From Streptomyces sp. TLI_105 (lineage in GTDB: Bacteria; Actinomycetota; Actinomycetes; Streptomycetales; Streptomycetaceae): a stretch of DNA of 64,000 nucleotides. The position numbers were made by a program, and so were the translations under genes. The notes beneath the pieces are model-generated. The model worked only from the letters and a program-made list of their open reading frames with translations, made no database searches and was not told the DNA's origin. The stretch covers positions 4,120,501-4,184,500 of the forward strand of contig NZ_FNSM01000001.1 of assembly GCF_900105415.1 (NCBI RefSeq), read 5' to 3'. The stretch's first letter is position 1; every line of letters begins with the position of its first letter. Positions 17,120-26,393 of the stretch are shown in pieces.

Positions 17120-19474
17120 GTGGCCGAGGCGGCAGACATCCAGGGAACCGGTCCCTCACCTGCCCGCCGATGGCTGCGGCGCACGATCACCGTCGCCTTC
17201 GGGGCGCCGCTCCTCGCCGGCCTGCTCCAGGCCCCGGTCGTCGCCGCTCCGGCGGCCACCTCCGAGGACGGCACCGGCTCCAGGACCGTCGATGTGTCAC
17301 TCGACACGCTGGCCCCGAGCGCTCCCGTCGCGGGCGACACCGTCACCGTCACCGGCACGGTGACCAACCGGGGCAAGAAGACCGTCACCGACGCGACCGT
17401 GAACCTGCGCGTCGGGCCGAGGATGACGAGCCGCAGCGAGATCGAGCAGGTCACGGGGCGCACCGGTTTCCGGAACGACAGCGACCCCGCTCCCGTCGAG
17501 GACGCCCCCACCGTCAAGATCCCCCGGCTGGGAGCCGGCCTCAGCACCGACTTCTCGCTGTCCGTCCCCGTCTCCGAGCTCGGACTCGACGAGGAGGGCG
17601 TCTACCAGCTGGGCGTCTCCCTCACCGGGCAGACCTCGGACCGGCAGTACGACCGGGTGCTCGGCATCGAGCGGACCTTCCTGCCGTACCAGCCGGAGGC
17701 CACCGAGAAGAAGACCCAGGTCGCCTACCTCTGGCCGCTGATCGCCTCGGCGCACGTCTCGGCGCAGACGGCCACGGACGACCAGCAGACCCCGGTCTTC
17801 GAGGACGACGCCCTGGCGGCCGAGCTGCGTCCGGGCGGGCGCCTGGACCAGCTGGTCACGCTGGGCAAGGACCTGCCGGTCACCTGGGTGGTCGACCCGG
17901 ACCTGCTGGCCTCCGTCGACGCCATGGCGAACGGCTACCGCGTCAAGGACGGCGACCTGGACGTCGCAGGCAAGAACCAGGCCGTCGCCGAGCGGTGGCT
18001 GGACGCGCTGGAGAAGGCGGTCCAGGGGCACAAGGTCGTCGCCCTGCCCTTCGCGGACCCCGACCTGGCCTCGCTGGCCCACCGGGGCAAGGACGTCCCC
18101 GGCTCCCTCGGCCACCTCCAGTCGGCGACCGCCCTGGCGGGCGTGACGGTCGAGACCGTCCTCCACGTGCCGGCGTCCACCGACTTCGCCTGGCCCGCCG
18201 ACGGAGCCGTGGACCCCTCCATCGCGGCGGTCGCGACCTCGGCCGGCGCCGACAAGGTGATCGCCCGGAGCGACAGCGTCCGCGACGACCTTCCCTACAC
18301 GCCCACGGCCGCCCGCCCCCTCGGCAACGGCAGCACCACGGCCGTGGTGAGCGACGCCCTCCTGTCCACCGCCTTCGACGGCGACATGGTCCGCGCGGAG
18401 AACTCCACGCTCGCGGTCCAGAAGTTCCTCGCCCAGTCCCTGGCGGTCACCCTGGAGCAGCCGGAGGACCAGCGCAGCATCGTGGTCGCCCCGCAACGGA
18501 TGCCGACCGCAGCCCAGGCGCAGGCCATGGCGACCGCCCTGAAGGGCCTCTCCGGCCGGCGCTGGACCCAGCCGACCGACCTCCTCGCGGCCGCCGCGGC
18601 CAAGCCGGACCCGGACGCCTCCACCACGGTGCCGAGCAGCTCCCGCTACCCGAAGGCGCTGCGCGACCGGGAGCTTCCGGTCCAGGCCTTCCGTGACATG
18701 AAGACCACCCGGGACGAGCTGGACGACTTCAAGGTCATCCTGACCCAGCCGGAGCGCGTCGTGACGCCGTTCGGCAACGCGATCAACCGCGAGATGTCGA
18801 CCTCCTGGCGCGGTGAGGCCCGGGCGGCCGCGATCTACCGGAACAACGTCCTGGACTACCTGCAGACCCTCACCAAGGGCGTCCAGCTCGTCGACAAGTC
18901 CGACCTCACGCTCTCCGGCCGCAGCGCGACGATCCCCGTGACCGTCCAGAACAAGCTGCTCCAGGGCGTGGACAACCTGGTGCTGCGCCTCACCTCCGCC
19001 AACAAGAACCGACTGGAGCTGAACGGCGACAGGTACGCCGAGCTCCCGGTGAAGGTCGGCGGCGGACACAGCCAGTCGGTGAAGTTCACCGCCTCGGCGA
19101 ACGTCAACGGCCAGGTGCCGATGACGGCCCAGCTCTACACCGAGGACGGCACCCCGTACGGGCAGCCGATGGACTTCACCGTGAAGGTCTCCGAGATCAC
19201 TCCCACGGTGATGCTCGTGATCGCCGGCGGTGTCCTCCTCCTCGTTCTCGCCGGCGTGCGCATGTACAGCCAGCGCAAGCGGGTGGCCGCCCGGAACGCC
19301 GAGGCCGAGGCGGCCGAGGCCACCGAGGACGACACCGCTTCGGAGCCCGGCCGGGACGAGCCCGGCGAAGAGGAGTCCTCCGGGGACGAACCCGTGCAGC
19401 CGAGTGACCCGACACCGGACACCGGACCCGAAAGCGGCGACCCGTCGGGCCCGAGTGAGAAAGTGGACCGTTGA
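17120..19474 (+). CDS. Secreted, membrane-anchored DUF6049 family protein
   Basis: 784 residues from GTG 17120. A signal peptide (RRWLRRTITVAFGAPLLAGL to VAAPAA) leads to a large extracytoplasmic part. That part starts with an Ig-like beta domain (TVTVTGTVTNRGKKTVTDAT), continues with a mixed region and ends with another beta domain. A C-terminal membrane helix (about residues 692-712) and an acidic cytoplasmic tail close the protein. An equivalent protein is encoded next to the MurJ gene in mycobacteria. Function unknown; the conserved neighbourhood suggests help to MurJ in wall assembly (inference). ATG 17048 is a less likely start. Confidence 0.82.
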   Translation: MAEAADIQGTGPSPARRWLRRTITVAFGAPLLAGLLQAPVVAAPAATSEDGTGSRTVDVSLDTLAPSAPVAGDTVTVTGTVTNRGKKTVTDATVNLRVGPRMTSRSEIEQVTGRTGFRNDSDPAPVEDAPTVKIPRLGAGLSTDFSLSVPVSELGLDEEGVYQLGVSLTGQTSDRQYDRVLGIERTFLPYQPEATEKKTQVAYLWPLIASAHVSAQTATDDQQTPVFEDDALAAELRPGGRLDQLVTLGKDLPVTWVVDPDLLASVDAMANGYRVKDGDLDVAGKNQAVAERWLDALEKAVQGHKVVALPFADPDLASLAHRGKDVPGSLGHLQSATALAGVTVETVLHVPASTDFAWPADGAVDPSIAAVATSAGADKVIARSDSVRDDLPYTPTAARPLGNGSTTAVVSDALLSTAFDGDMVRAENSTLAVQKFLAQSLAVTLEQPEDQRSIVVAPQRMPTAAQAQAMATALKGLSGRRWTQPTDLLAAAAAKPDPDASTTVPSSSRYPKALRDRELPVQAFRDMKTTRDELDDFKVILTQPERVVTPFGNAINREMSTSWRGEARAAAIYRNNVLDYLQTLTKGVQLVDKSDLTLSGRSATIPVTVQNKLLQGVDNLVLRLTSANKNRLELNGDRYAELPVKVGGGHSQSVKFTASANVNGQVPMTAQLYTEDGTPYGQPMDFTVKVSEITPTVMLVIAGGVLLLVLAGVRMYSQRKRVAARNAEAEAAEATEDDTASEPGRDEPGEEESSGDEPVQPSDPTPDTGPESGDPSGPSEKVDR

Positions 19475-19519
19475 GCGATGTCGTGGCCGGTCGGCCGGGG
19501 ACGATGAGGTGGGGTAACC

Positions 19520-21751
19520 ATGAACGCGCCGTACGACGGTGACCGCGGCCAGGGCCCGGGCGGCCCTGCGCCGTCCGGTGGGACGCCCGCGGCCCCTCCC
19601 GGCGCCGGCCACCCGCCGGTGCCGCCCCCGCAGGGCCAGGAACCCTACGCACAGAACCCGCAGGGCCAGGACCCCCACGCGCAGAACCCGTACGCCCAGG
19701 ATCCCTACGTCCAGGACGCCTACGCCCACGACCCGTACCGGGCCCAGGACATGTCCGCGCAGGACCCGGTGACCGAGGCGCTCTACGACCGCGCCGCGCA
19801 CCCGCCGCCCCCGCCCGGCACCTACCAGGACCCGCACGCGCTCTACCAGCAGCCCGCCGCGCCGCAGCACGCCCCCGACCCCCGGGTGTGGGCGCAGACC
19901 CCGGCGCCCGAGCCGGACGGCCCCTCGCGTCATCTGCCGTACGGCGACGACGCGCGCACGGTCCAGTTCACCGGGGTCGACGACCTGGTGACCCGGGCCG
20001 GTGAGGAGGAGCCCGAGCCGGACGCGTTCGCGCACCTCTACCGGGACCAGCAGGCGCCCGGGCAGGTGCCCACGCCCACCCAGGAGCCGGACCCGCTGCC
20101 CGCGCCCGCCCCCAAGAAGTCCGGCCGTGCCTCCGGACTGCTGAAGTCGAGCGCGGTGATGGCGGCCGGCACCCTGGTCTCCCGGCTGACCGGCTTCGTC
20201 CGCAGCCTGGTGATCACCGGCGCGCTCGGCGCGGCCCTGCTCGGCGACACCTTCACCATCGCCTACACCCTGCCGACGATGATCTACATCCTCACCGTCG
20301 GCGGCGGCCTCAACTCGGTCTTCGTCCCCCAGCTCGTCCGCTCGATGAAGAACGACGAGGACGGCGGCGAGGCCTACGCCAACCGTCTGCTCACCCTGGT
20401 CATGGTGGCGCTCGGCCTCATCGTGGCCCTGGCCGGCTTCGCGGCGCCGCTGCTGATCCGGTTGATGTCGAACACCATCGCCGACGACGCCGCGGCCAAC
20501 AGCGTGGCCGTGACCTTCGCCCGCTACTGCCTGCCCACGATCTTCTTCATGGGCGTGCACGTGGTGATGGGCCAGATCCTCAACGCCCGCGGCAAGTTCG
20601 GCGCGATGATGTGGACCCCGGTCCTCAACAACATCGTCATGATCGTCACCTTCGGCCTGTTCATCTGGGTCTACGGCACCTCCGCCGAGTCCCACATGGG
20701 CGTGCAGACCATCCCGGACGAGGGCATCCGCCTGCTCGGCATCGGCACCCTGCTCGGCCTCGTCGTCCAGGCCCTGGCGATGATCCCGTACCTGCGCGAG
20801 ACGGGCTTCCGCTTCCGTCCCCGCTTCGACTGGAAGGGCCACGGGCTCGGCAAGACGGTCAAGCTGGCCAAGTGGACCGTCCTCTTCGTCCTCGCCAACC
20901 AGGCGGGCGTCCTGGTCGTCACCCAGCTCGCCACCGCCGCCGGTGAGGAGTCCGGGAAGAACGGTGCGGGCTTCCTCGCCTACTCCAACGCCCAGCTGAT
21001 CTGGGGCATGCCGCAGGCCATCATCACGGTCTCCGTCATGGCCGCGCTGCTGCCGCGGATCTCCCGCGCCGCCCACGACGACGACCCCGGCGCCGTCCGG
21101 GACGACATCTCGCAGGGCCTGCGGAACTCGGCCGTCGCGATCGTCCCGGTCTCCTTCGCCTTCCTGGCGCTCGGCGTCCCGATGTGCACCCTGCTCTACG
21201 CCTCCAGCGGTGTCGAGGCCGCCCAGGGCATGGGCTTCATCCTGATGGCCTTCGGCCTCGGCCTGATCCCCTACTCCGTCCAGTACGTCGTGCTCCGCGG
21301 CTTCTACGCCTACGAGGACACCCGGACGCCCTTCTACAACACGGTGATCGTCGCCGCCGTCAACGCGGCCGCCTCGGCGATCTGCTACGTCGTCCTGCCC
21401 GCCCAGTGGGCGGTCGTCGGCATGGCCGCCTCGTACGGGCTCGCCTACGCCGTCGGCGTCGGCATCGCGTGGCGCCGGCTCAGCAAGCGCCTGGGCGGCG
21501 ACCTGGACGGCACCCACGTGATGCGGACCTACGCGCGGCTCTGCATGGCCTCCGTGCCCGCCGCGATCGTCGCCGGCGCCGTCGGTTTCGGTCTGCTGAA
21601 ACTGCTCGGCGAGGGCGCCCTGGGCTCGCTCGCCGCCCTCGTGGTCGGCGGGGCGGTGCTCCTCGGCGTCTTCTTCGTCGCGGCGAAGCGCATGCGGATC
21701 GCGGAGCTCAACAGCATGGTCGGCATGGTCCGCGGACGTCTGGGACGCTGA
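19520..21751 (+). CDS. murJ: Lipid II flippase MurJ (MviN)
   Basis: 743 residues. The first 210 are a cytoplasmic Pro/Gln/Tyr-rich region with QNPQGQDPHAQNPYAQDPY-type repeats. The remainder has 14 predicted helices of the MOP/MurJ fold (MAAGTLVSRLTGFVRSLVIT at the start, GFYAYEDTRTPFYNT late in the protein). MurJ moves lipid II across the membrane for peptidoglycan synthesis. The ATG at 19520 follows GAGGTGGGG. Unlike the mycobacterial protein, it has no fused pseudokinase; that part is encoded by the next gene, 117 bp downstream. Confidence 0.94.
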   Translation: MNAPYDGDRGQGPGGPAPSGGTPAAPPGAGHPPVPPPQGQEPYAQNPQGQDPHAQNPYAQDPYVQDAYAHDPYRAQDMSAQDPVTEALYDRAAHPPPPPGTYQDPHALYQQPAAPQHAPDPRVWAQTPAPEPDGPSRHLPYGDDARTVQFTGVDDLVTRAGEEEPEPDAFAHLYRDQQAPGQVPTPTQEPDPLPAPAPKKSGRASGLLKSSAVMAAGTLVSRLTGFVRSLVITGALGAALLGDTFTIAYTLPTMIYILTVGGGLNSVFVPQLVRSMKNDEDGGEAYANRLLTLVMVALGLIVALAGFAAPLLIRLMSNTIADDAAANSVAVTFARYCLPTIFFMGVHVVMGQILNARGKFGAMMWTPVLNNIVMIVTFGLFIWVYGTSAESHMGVQTIPDEGIRLLGIGTLLGLVVQALAMIPYLRETGFRFRPRFDWKGHGLGKTVKLAKWTVLFVLANQAGVLVVTQLATAAGEESGKNGAGFLAYSNAQLIWGMPQAIITVSVMAALLPRISRAAHDDDPGAVRDDISQGLRNSAVAIVPVSFAFLALGVPMCTLLYASSGVEAAQGMGFILMAFGLGLIPYSVQYVVLRGFYAYEDTRTPFYNTVIVAAVNAAASAICYVVLPAQWAVVGMAASYGLAYAVGVGIAWRRLSKRLGGDLDGTHVMRTYARLCMASVPAAIVAGAVGFGLLKLLGEGALGSLAALVVGGAVLLGVFFVAAKRMRIAELNSMVGMVRGRLGR

Positions 21752-21778
21752 ACCAATGGTCCCGCACAACCATCGGCG

Positions 21779-21803
21779 GGAACCGCGTGTCGTGCATAGC
21801 GTC
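21779..21803 (+). promoter_or_regulatory. Candidate ECF-sigma promoter before the pseudokinase-sigM genes
   Basis: GGAAC (21779-21783) and CGTC (21800-21803) are 16 bp apart, an exact match to the usual ECF sigma pattern. They are positioned so that transcription would start about 55-60 bp before the GTG of the pseudokinase gene. SigM, encoded downstream in the same run, is an obvious candidate to read it (autoregulation, inference). Confidence 0.5.
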
Positions 21804-21868
21804 CGACTGTGGGCACAATTGGCTTGGCTGTTGGATGTGGCGCAACGGATGGGGAGGCAGGAACGACG

Positions 21869-23575
21869 GTGGCGGAACGTAGCACGGCCGCCGTCGACGT
21901 GGCCGACAACAGCGGTGACGACCCGCTGACCGCGAAAGCGGACACGGCCGCGACCGACGGGGTGGCGGAAGACCAGAAGACGGCGGAGAAGACCGCCGAG
22001 GCCACGGAGAGCAAGGCGGTCGAGCGACAGAGCGGCGAACAGCCCCCCATCACGGCACCCGAGCTGCACAGCGGCCACAAGCTGGCCAGACGCTACCGGC
22101 TGGAGGAGTGCGTCACCCGTCTGGACGGGTTCAGCAGCTGGCGCGCCGTCGACGAGAAGCTGCGCCGCGCGGTCGGGGTCCACCTGCTGCCGGCCGACCA
22201 CCCCAGGGCCCGGTCGGTCCTGGCCGCGGCCCGCTCCTCGGCCCTCCTCGGCGACCCCCGGTTCGTCCAGGTCCTCGACGCCGTCGAGGAGAACGACCTC
22301 GTGTACGTCGTGCACGAGTGGCTGCCCGACTCCACCGAGCTGACCGCGCTGCTCGCGGCCGGCCCCCTGGAGCCCCACGACGCGTACCAGCTCGTCAGCC
22401 AGGTCTCCCAGGCCATGGCCGCCGCCCACCGCGAGGGCCTCGCCCACCTCCGGCTCACGCCGAGCGCCGTGCTGCGCAGCTCCACCGGCCAGTACCGGAT
22501 CCGCGGCCTGGCCGTGAACGCCGCCCTGCGCGGCATCACCGCCGAGCGTCCGCAGCGCACGGACACCGAGGCGATCGGCGCCCTGCTCTATGCCGCGCTC
22601 ACCCAGCGCTGGCCGTACGAGAACGACGCGCACGGCCTCTCCGGCCTCCCCAAGGGCGTCGGGCTGCTCCCGCCCGACCAGGTGCGCGCGGGCGTCCACC
22701 GCGGTCTCGCGGAGATCGCCATGCGTGCCCTGGCGAACGACGGGGCCACCGCCTCGCGTCAGGAGCCGCCCTGCACCACCCCGGACGAGCTGGCCAAGGC
22801 CGTGGCGGCGATGCCCCGCGTCAAGCCTCCGGAGCCGGAGTTCACCGCCCCGCCCGAGTACCAGCACACGACGTACCAGCAGGGCACCTACGGACGCCCC
22901 CAGCCGCGCCCCCCCGTCACCCAGCCGGTGGTCGTCCCGCCGGCCCCACTGGAGAGCCGTACGGGCAGGGCGCTGAAGTGGGCCGTCTCGGCGCTGCTGA
23001 TCGCCGCGCTGGGCCTCGGCAGCTGGCAGATCGCGGACCGGCTCTTGAACCAGACCAAGGCGGACGAGACCCCGCCGACCCAGCAGCTGCCGCAGGACAA
23101 GGACAACAAGGAGCCGAAGGCGGACGGGAAGCCGGTCGCGATCGAGACCGCGCACGACTTCGATCCGCAGGGCAGCGACGGCAGCGAGAACCCTCAGGAC
23201 ATAAAGAACGCCTACGACGGCGACCCGAACACGTCGTGGACGACCAGCAGTTACAAGGGGTATTCGAAGTTCGGCAACCTGAAGGACGGGGTCGGCATCA
23301 TCCTCGACCTCGGCAAGGTCCAGCAGGTCGCCAAGGTCGAGGTCTCGTTCAACGGCACCACGTCGGCCGAGCTGCGGACGACTCCCGAGAGCTTCTCCTC
23401 GGAACCGAGCCAACTGGGCGACTTCACCAAGCAGACCGCGGGTACGGGATCCCAGGTGGGTCTCGTTCCCCCCAAGCCGTTGAAGACGCGCTACGTTCTG
23501 GTCTGGCTGACGGATCTACCCGCGGGCGAAGGCGGCTACCGGGGCGAGATCTCGGACATCAAGATCACCAGCTGA
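21869..23575 (+). CDS. Membrane pseudokinase with extracellular discoidin-like domain (MurJ partner)
   Basis: 568 residues from GTG 21869 (GGGAGG upstream). Residues about 1-65 are acidic. Residues 70-330 form a protein-kinase fold, starting KLARRYRLEECVTRLDG. The catalytic HRD-type loop reads HLRLTPSAVL (about 192-201) and DFG is replaced by RGL, so catalysis is not expected. A membrane helix at about 370-390 leads to an extracellular beta-sandwich (about 428-568, NAYDGDPNTSWTTSSYKG) like F5/8-type C domains. In mycobacteria the same pseudokinase and beta domain are fused to MurJ and bind FhaA after phosphorylation by PknB. Here they are a separate protein. Confidence 0.85.
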   Translation: MAERSTAAVDVADNSGDDPLTAKADTAATDGVAEDQKTAEKTAEATESKAVERQSGEQPPITAPELHSGHKLARRYRLEECVTRLDGFSSWRAVDEKLRRAVGVHLLPADHPRARSVLAAARSSALLGDPRFVQVLDAVEENDLVYVVHEWLPDSTELTALLAAGPLEPHDAYQLVSQVSQAMAAAHREGLAHLRLTPSAVLRSSTGQYRIRGLAVNAALRGITAERPQRTDTEAIGALLYAALTQRWPYENDAHGLSGLPKGVGLLPPDQVRAGVHRGLAEIAMRALANDGATASRQEPPCTTPDELAKAVAAMPRVKPPEPEFTAPPEYQHTTYQQGTYGRPQPRPPVTQPVVVPPAPLESRTGRALKWAVSALLIAALGLGSWQIADRLLNQTKADETPPTQQLPQDKDNKEPKADGKPVAIETAHDFDPQGSDGSENPQDIKNAYDGDPNTSWTTSSYKGYSKFGNLKDGVGIILDLGKVQQVAKVEVSFNGTTSAELRTTPESFSSEPSQLGDFTKQTAGTGSQVGLVPPKPLKTRYVLVWLTDLPAGEGGYRGEISDIKITS

Positions 23576-23602
23576 CTCCACACCCGGGGGAGGGGCTCAC
23601 CG

Positions 23603-24307
23603 TTGGACGACGCCATAGGCGACAAGCGCAGTGACCAGGAACTGCTGGACTGCCACGTGGCCGGCGATCCCGACGCCTTCGGTGAGCTCGTCCGCCGCCA
23701 CCGGGACCGGCTGTGGGCGGTGGCCCTGCGGACGCTCGGCGACCGCGAGGAGGCCGCCGATGCCGTCCAGGACGCCCTGATCTCCGCCTTCCGGGCCGCC
23801 CACACCTTCCGTGGCCAGTCGGCCGTCACGACCTGGCTCCACCGCATCACGGTGAACGCCTGTCTCGACCGGGCCCGCAAGGCCGCCTCCCGCAAGACCT
23901 CGTCCGTCGACGACACCGACCGGTTCGAGCAGCTCCTCGAACCCCACGAGTCCGCCGAGGCCCCGGCCGAGCGCCAGGACCTCCACCGGGAGCTGCTGGC
24001 CGCGCTCGCCACACTCCCTCCGGACCAGCGGGCCGCCCTCGTCCTGGTCGACATGCAGGGATACCCCGTCGCCGAGGCGGCCCGTATCCTCGGCGTCCCC
24101 ACCGGGACCGTGAAGAGCCGCTGCGCACGCGGACGGGCACGCCTCCTTCCGATGGTCACTCATCTGCGCGCCGACACCGTGGGTAACGAGGCCGCCGGAG
24201 GGGGAAGGAACCGGACGCCGGGGACATCCGTCCCACCGGTGCCGGGGCCGACGGATACCGGACCGACAGATCCAGCTGCTGTGAAGGGCGGAGGTGGGCG
24301 CACGTGA
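23603..24307 (+). CDS. sigM: ECF RNA polymerase sigma factor SigM
   Basis: 234 residues. Sigma region 2 (residues about 12-90, AFGELVRRHRDRLWAVALRT, then DREEAADAVQDALISAFRAA) and region 4 (about 125-180, LPPDQRAALVLVDMQGYPVAEAAR then GTVKSRCARGRARL) are complete. A disordered Gly/Pro tail follows. Translation starts at TTG 23603 behind GGGGGAGGGG, an uncommon start that may limit expression. The stop overlaps the start of the anti-sigma gene by four bases (GTGA), so the pair is translationally coupled. Order and flanks match sigM of mycobacteria, between murJ and trxB. Confidence 0.9.
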   Translation: MDDAIGDKRSDQELLDCHVAGDPDAFGELVRRHRDRLWAVALRTLGDREEAADAVQDALISAFRAAHTFRGQSAVTTWLHRITVNACLDRARKAASRKTSSVDDTDRFEQLLEPHESAEAPAERQDLHRELLAALATLPPDQRAALVLVDMQGYPVAEAARILGVPTGTVKSRCARGRARLLPMVTHLRADTVGNEAAGGGRNRTPGTSVPPVPGPTDTGPTDPAAVKGGGGRT

Positions 24308-25242
24308 CTTCCACGGCCGGCAGGGCCGACACCACACAGCACCCGGACGTCTCGGAGATCTCCGATCTGACCGAGGGGCTGCTCTCGCCGACCCGTTCGG
24401 CGGCCGTACGACGGCATGTGGACGGCTGTCCCCTCTGCGCCGACGTACGGTCCTCCCTGGAGGAGATCCGGGGCCTTCTCGGCACCCTGCCGGGGCCGCC
24501 GCGCATGCCCGCCGAGATCGCCGGGCGGATCGATGCCGCCCTGGCCGCCGAAGCCCTCCTCAACGCCACCTCCCCGGAGCGCGACACCCCTGTTTCACGT
24601 GAAACATCGCGCCCCGCGCCCGAGGCCGCTCCTCCCGCACCGCCCTCCCCGGTCGTGGACCGCCCCGCAGGACGGCCCCGGGCCGGGACCGGTCCCGGAC
24701 GCCCCGGAAGGCCCCGTCGGCGCCGGATCGCGCTGCTCTCCACGATCGGCGCCGCCTTCGGAGCCGTGGTGCTCGGAACGAGCCTGTACCTCAGCCAGGC
24801 GGGCAACCTGACCGCCGGCAGCTCGGCCCAGGACACCAAGAAGGCCGACACCGTCGCGGGAGCCGTTCTCAGCCCCTTCTCCGGCGCGCCCGTCGAGGAC
24901 CGCGTCCACGCCCTCCTCGCCGAGAACCGCGCACCCAAGACCCCCCAGGGGGTCGGGCCCGAATCCCTGTCCGCCGAGACCGGCGGCGACACGCCCCAGC
25001 GCAACAGCGGCAGCGCCGTTCCCGACTGTGTGCTGGCAGGCACCGGCCGCAGCGACGGCGTACTCGGCTACGAGCGGGGCGAATACCGGGGTACACCCGC
25101 CTACCTGCTCGTCCTCACGGATCCGACGGACAGCACCCGGGTTCAGGCCTACGTGCTCGACGCCTCCTGCGCCCAGCGGCCCACGGAGAGCGGAAGTCCG
25201 GCCGCCGACCTCCTCCTCAGCAGGACGTACCCTCGCTCCTGA
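24304..25242 (+). CDS. Putative membrane anti-sigma factor of SigM
   Basis: 312 residues, translationally coupled to sigM. Residues 1-90 form an anti-sigma-like domain with HVDGCPLCA, a His-x3-Cys-x2-Cys zinc motif. A Pro/Arg-rich linker follows, then one membrane helix (about residues 145-165), and an extracytoplasmic C-terminal domain of some 140 residues with two or more cysteines. It should hold SigM at the membrane until an envelope signal arrives. A perfect parS site lies inside the gene and is read as Val97-Ser-Arg-Glu-Thr101, in the linker. Assignment rests on gene order plus the zinc motif. Confidence 0.82.
   Translation: MTSTAGRADTTQHPDVSEISDLTEGLLSPTRSAAVRRHVDGCPLCADVRSSLEEIRGLLGTLPGPPRMPAEIAGRIDAALAAEALLNATSPERDTPVSRETSRPAPEAAPPAPPSPVVDRPAGRPRAGTGPGRPGRPRRRRIALLSTIGAAFGAVVLGTSLYLSQAGNLTAGSSAQDTKKADTVAGAVLSPFSGAPVEDRVHALLAENRAPKTPQGVGPESLSAETGGDTPQRNSGSAVPDCVLAGTGRSDGVLGYERGEYRGTPAYLLVLTDPTDSTRVQAYVLDASCAQRPTESGSPAADLLLSRTYPRS
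24592..24605. other. parS site inside the anti-sigma gene
   Basis: Perfect GTTTCACGTGAAAC located within coding sequence, in frame as V-S-R-E-T in the disordered linker of the anti-sigma factor. Confidence 0.95.
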
Positions 25243-25283
25243 CCTCTCTCCACGCCCGGCCACGGTGCCGCGCGGCGGTCTCG

Positions 25284-25309
25284 GGAATGCACGCCCCTTA
25301 GGATCCGTT
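25284..25309 (+). promoter_or_regulatory. Sigma-R-type (disulphide-stress) promoter of trxB
   Basis: GGGAAT, then 18 bp, then GTT: exact agreement with the sigma-R consensus GGAAT-N18-GTT (GGAAT 25284-25288, GTT 25307-25309). Transcription would begin about 65 bp before the trxB start. trxBA is a known sigma-R target in Streptomyces coelicolor. Confidence 0.85.
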
Positions 25310-25381
25310 GGGTGGGGTGAGAGCGACCGAGACAACCGCCCCCGTAGGCAGTGGCAGTCTGCAGAGACGAGGAAGAAACCC

Positions 25382-26347
25382 GTGAGCGACGTCCGTAATG
25401 TGATCATCATCGGCTCCGGTCCCGCGGGTTACACCGCTGCGCTCTACACGGCCCGAGCGTCGCTGAAGCCTCTGGTCTTCGAGGGTGCCGTCACCGCCGG
25501 TGGCGCCCTCATGAACACCACCGAGGTCGAGAACTTCCCCGGTTTCCGTGACGGCATCATGGGCCCGGACCTGATGGACAACATGCGGGCCCAGGCCGAG
25601 CGCTTCGGCGCCGAGCTGGTCCCGGACGATGTCATCGCCGTGGACCTGACGGGTGACATCAAGACCGTCACCGACACCGCCGGCACCGTGCACCGCGCGA
25701 AGGCCGTGATCGTCACCACCGGTTCCCAGCACCGCAAGCTCGGCCTCCCCAACGAGGACGTGCTCTCCGGCCGCGGTGTCTCCTGGTGCGCCACCTGCGA
25801 CGGGTTCTTCTTCAAGGACCAGGACATCGCCGTCGTCGGCGGCGGCGACACCGCGATCGAGGAGGCCACCTTCCTCTCGCGCTTCGCCAAGTCCGTCACG
25901 ATCGTCCACCGCCGGGACACCCTGCGTGCCTCCAAGGCCATGCAGGAGCGTGCCTTCGCCGACCCGAAGATCTCGTTCGCCTGGGACAGCGAGGTCACCG
26001 AGATCCACGGCGAGCAGAAGCTCAGCGGTCTGACCCTGCGCGACACGAAGACCGGCGAGACCCGCGCGCTCCCCGTCACCGGCCTCTTCATCGCCGTTGG
26101 CCACGACCCGCGGACCGAGCTCTTCAAGGGCCAGCTGGACCTGGACGAGGAGGGCTACCTCAAGGTCGCCGCCCCGTCGACGCGCACGAACCTCACGGGT
26201 GTCTTCGGCGCCGGTGACGTCGTCGACCACACCTACCGTCAGGCCATCACGGCCGCCGGCACCGGCTGCTCCGCCGCACTCGACGCCGAGCGCTTCCTGG
26301 CCGCCCTCGCCGACAGCGAGAAGCTGGCCGAGACCCCCGCGGTCTGA
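25382..26347 (+). CDS. trxB: Thioredoxin reductase (NADPH)
   Basis: 321 residues, a flavoenzyme passing electrons from NADPH to thioredoxin. It has the FAD motif [10 protein letters not shown] (residues 11-20), the redox pair C136-A-T-C139, the NADPH motif [12 protein letters not shown], and a second FAD motif [10 protein letters not shown] near the C-terminus. The GTG at 25382 follows AGGAAG; a longer frame upstream is not credible. A sigma-R-type promoter precedes it and trxA follows 46 bp later, so the pair is induced by thiol oxidation. This is the low-molecular-weight bacterial form. Confidence 0.97.
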   Translation: MSDVRNVIIIGSGPAGYTAALYTARASLKPLVFEGAVTAGGALMNTTEVENFPGFRDGIMGPDLMDNMRAQAERFGAELVPDDVIAVDLTGDIKTVTDTAGTVHRAKAVIVTTGSQHRKLGLPNEDVLSGRGVSWCATCDGFFFKDQDIAVVGGGDTAIEEATFLSRFAKSVTIVHRRDTLRASKAMQERAFADPKISFAWDSEVTEIHGEQKLSGLTLRDTKTGETRALPVTGLFIAVGHDPRTELFKGQLDLDEEGYLKVAAPSTRTNLTGVFGAGDVVDHTYRQAITAAGTGCSAALDAERFLAALADSEKLAETPAV

Positions 26348-26393
26348 CCCCTGTCTCTCCCCACCTCACACCCCGCGAAATAAGGAGGTCGCC

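Noticed and set aside
17297..23413. A 2038-codon open frame on the minus strand
   Set aside because: It lies antisense to DUF6049, murJ and the pseudokinase gene. Its composition is the Arg/Val/Gly-rich kind produced by reading GC-rich genes backwards, and no domain is recognisable.
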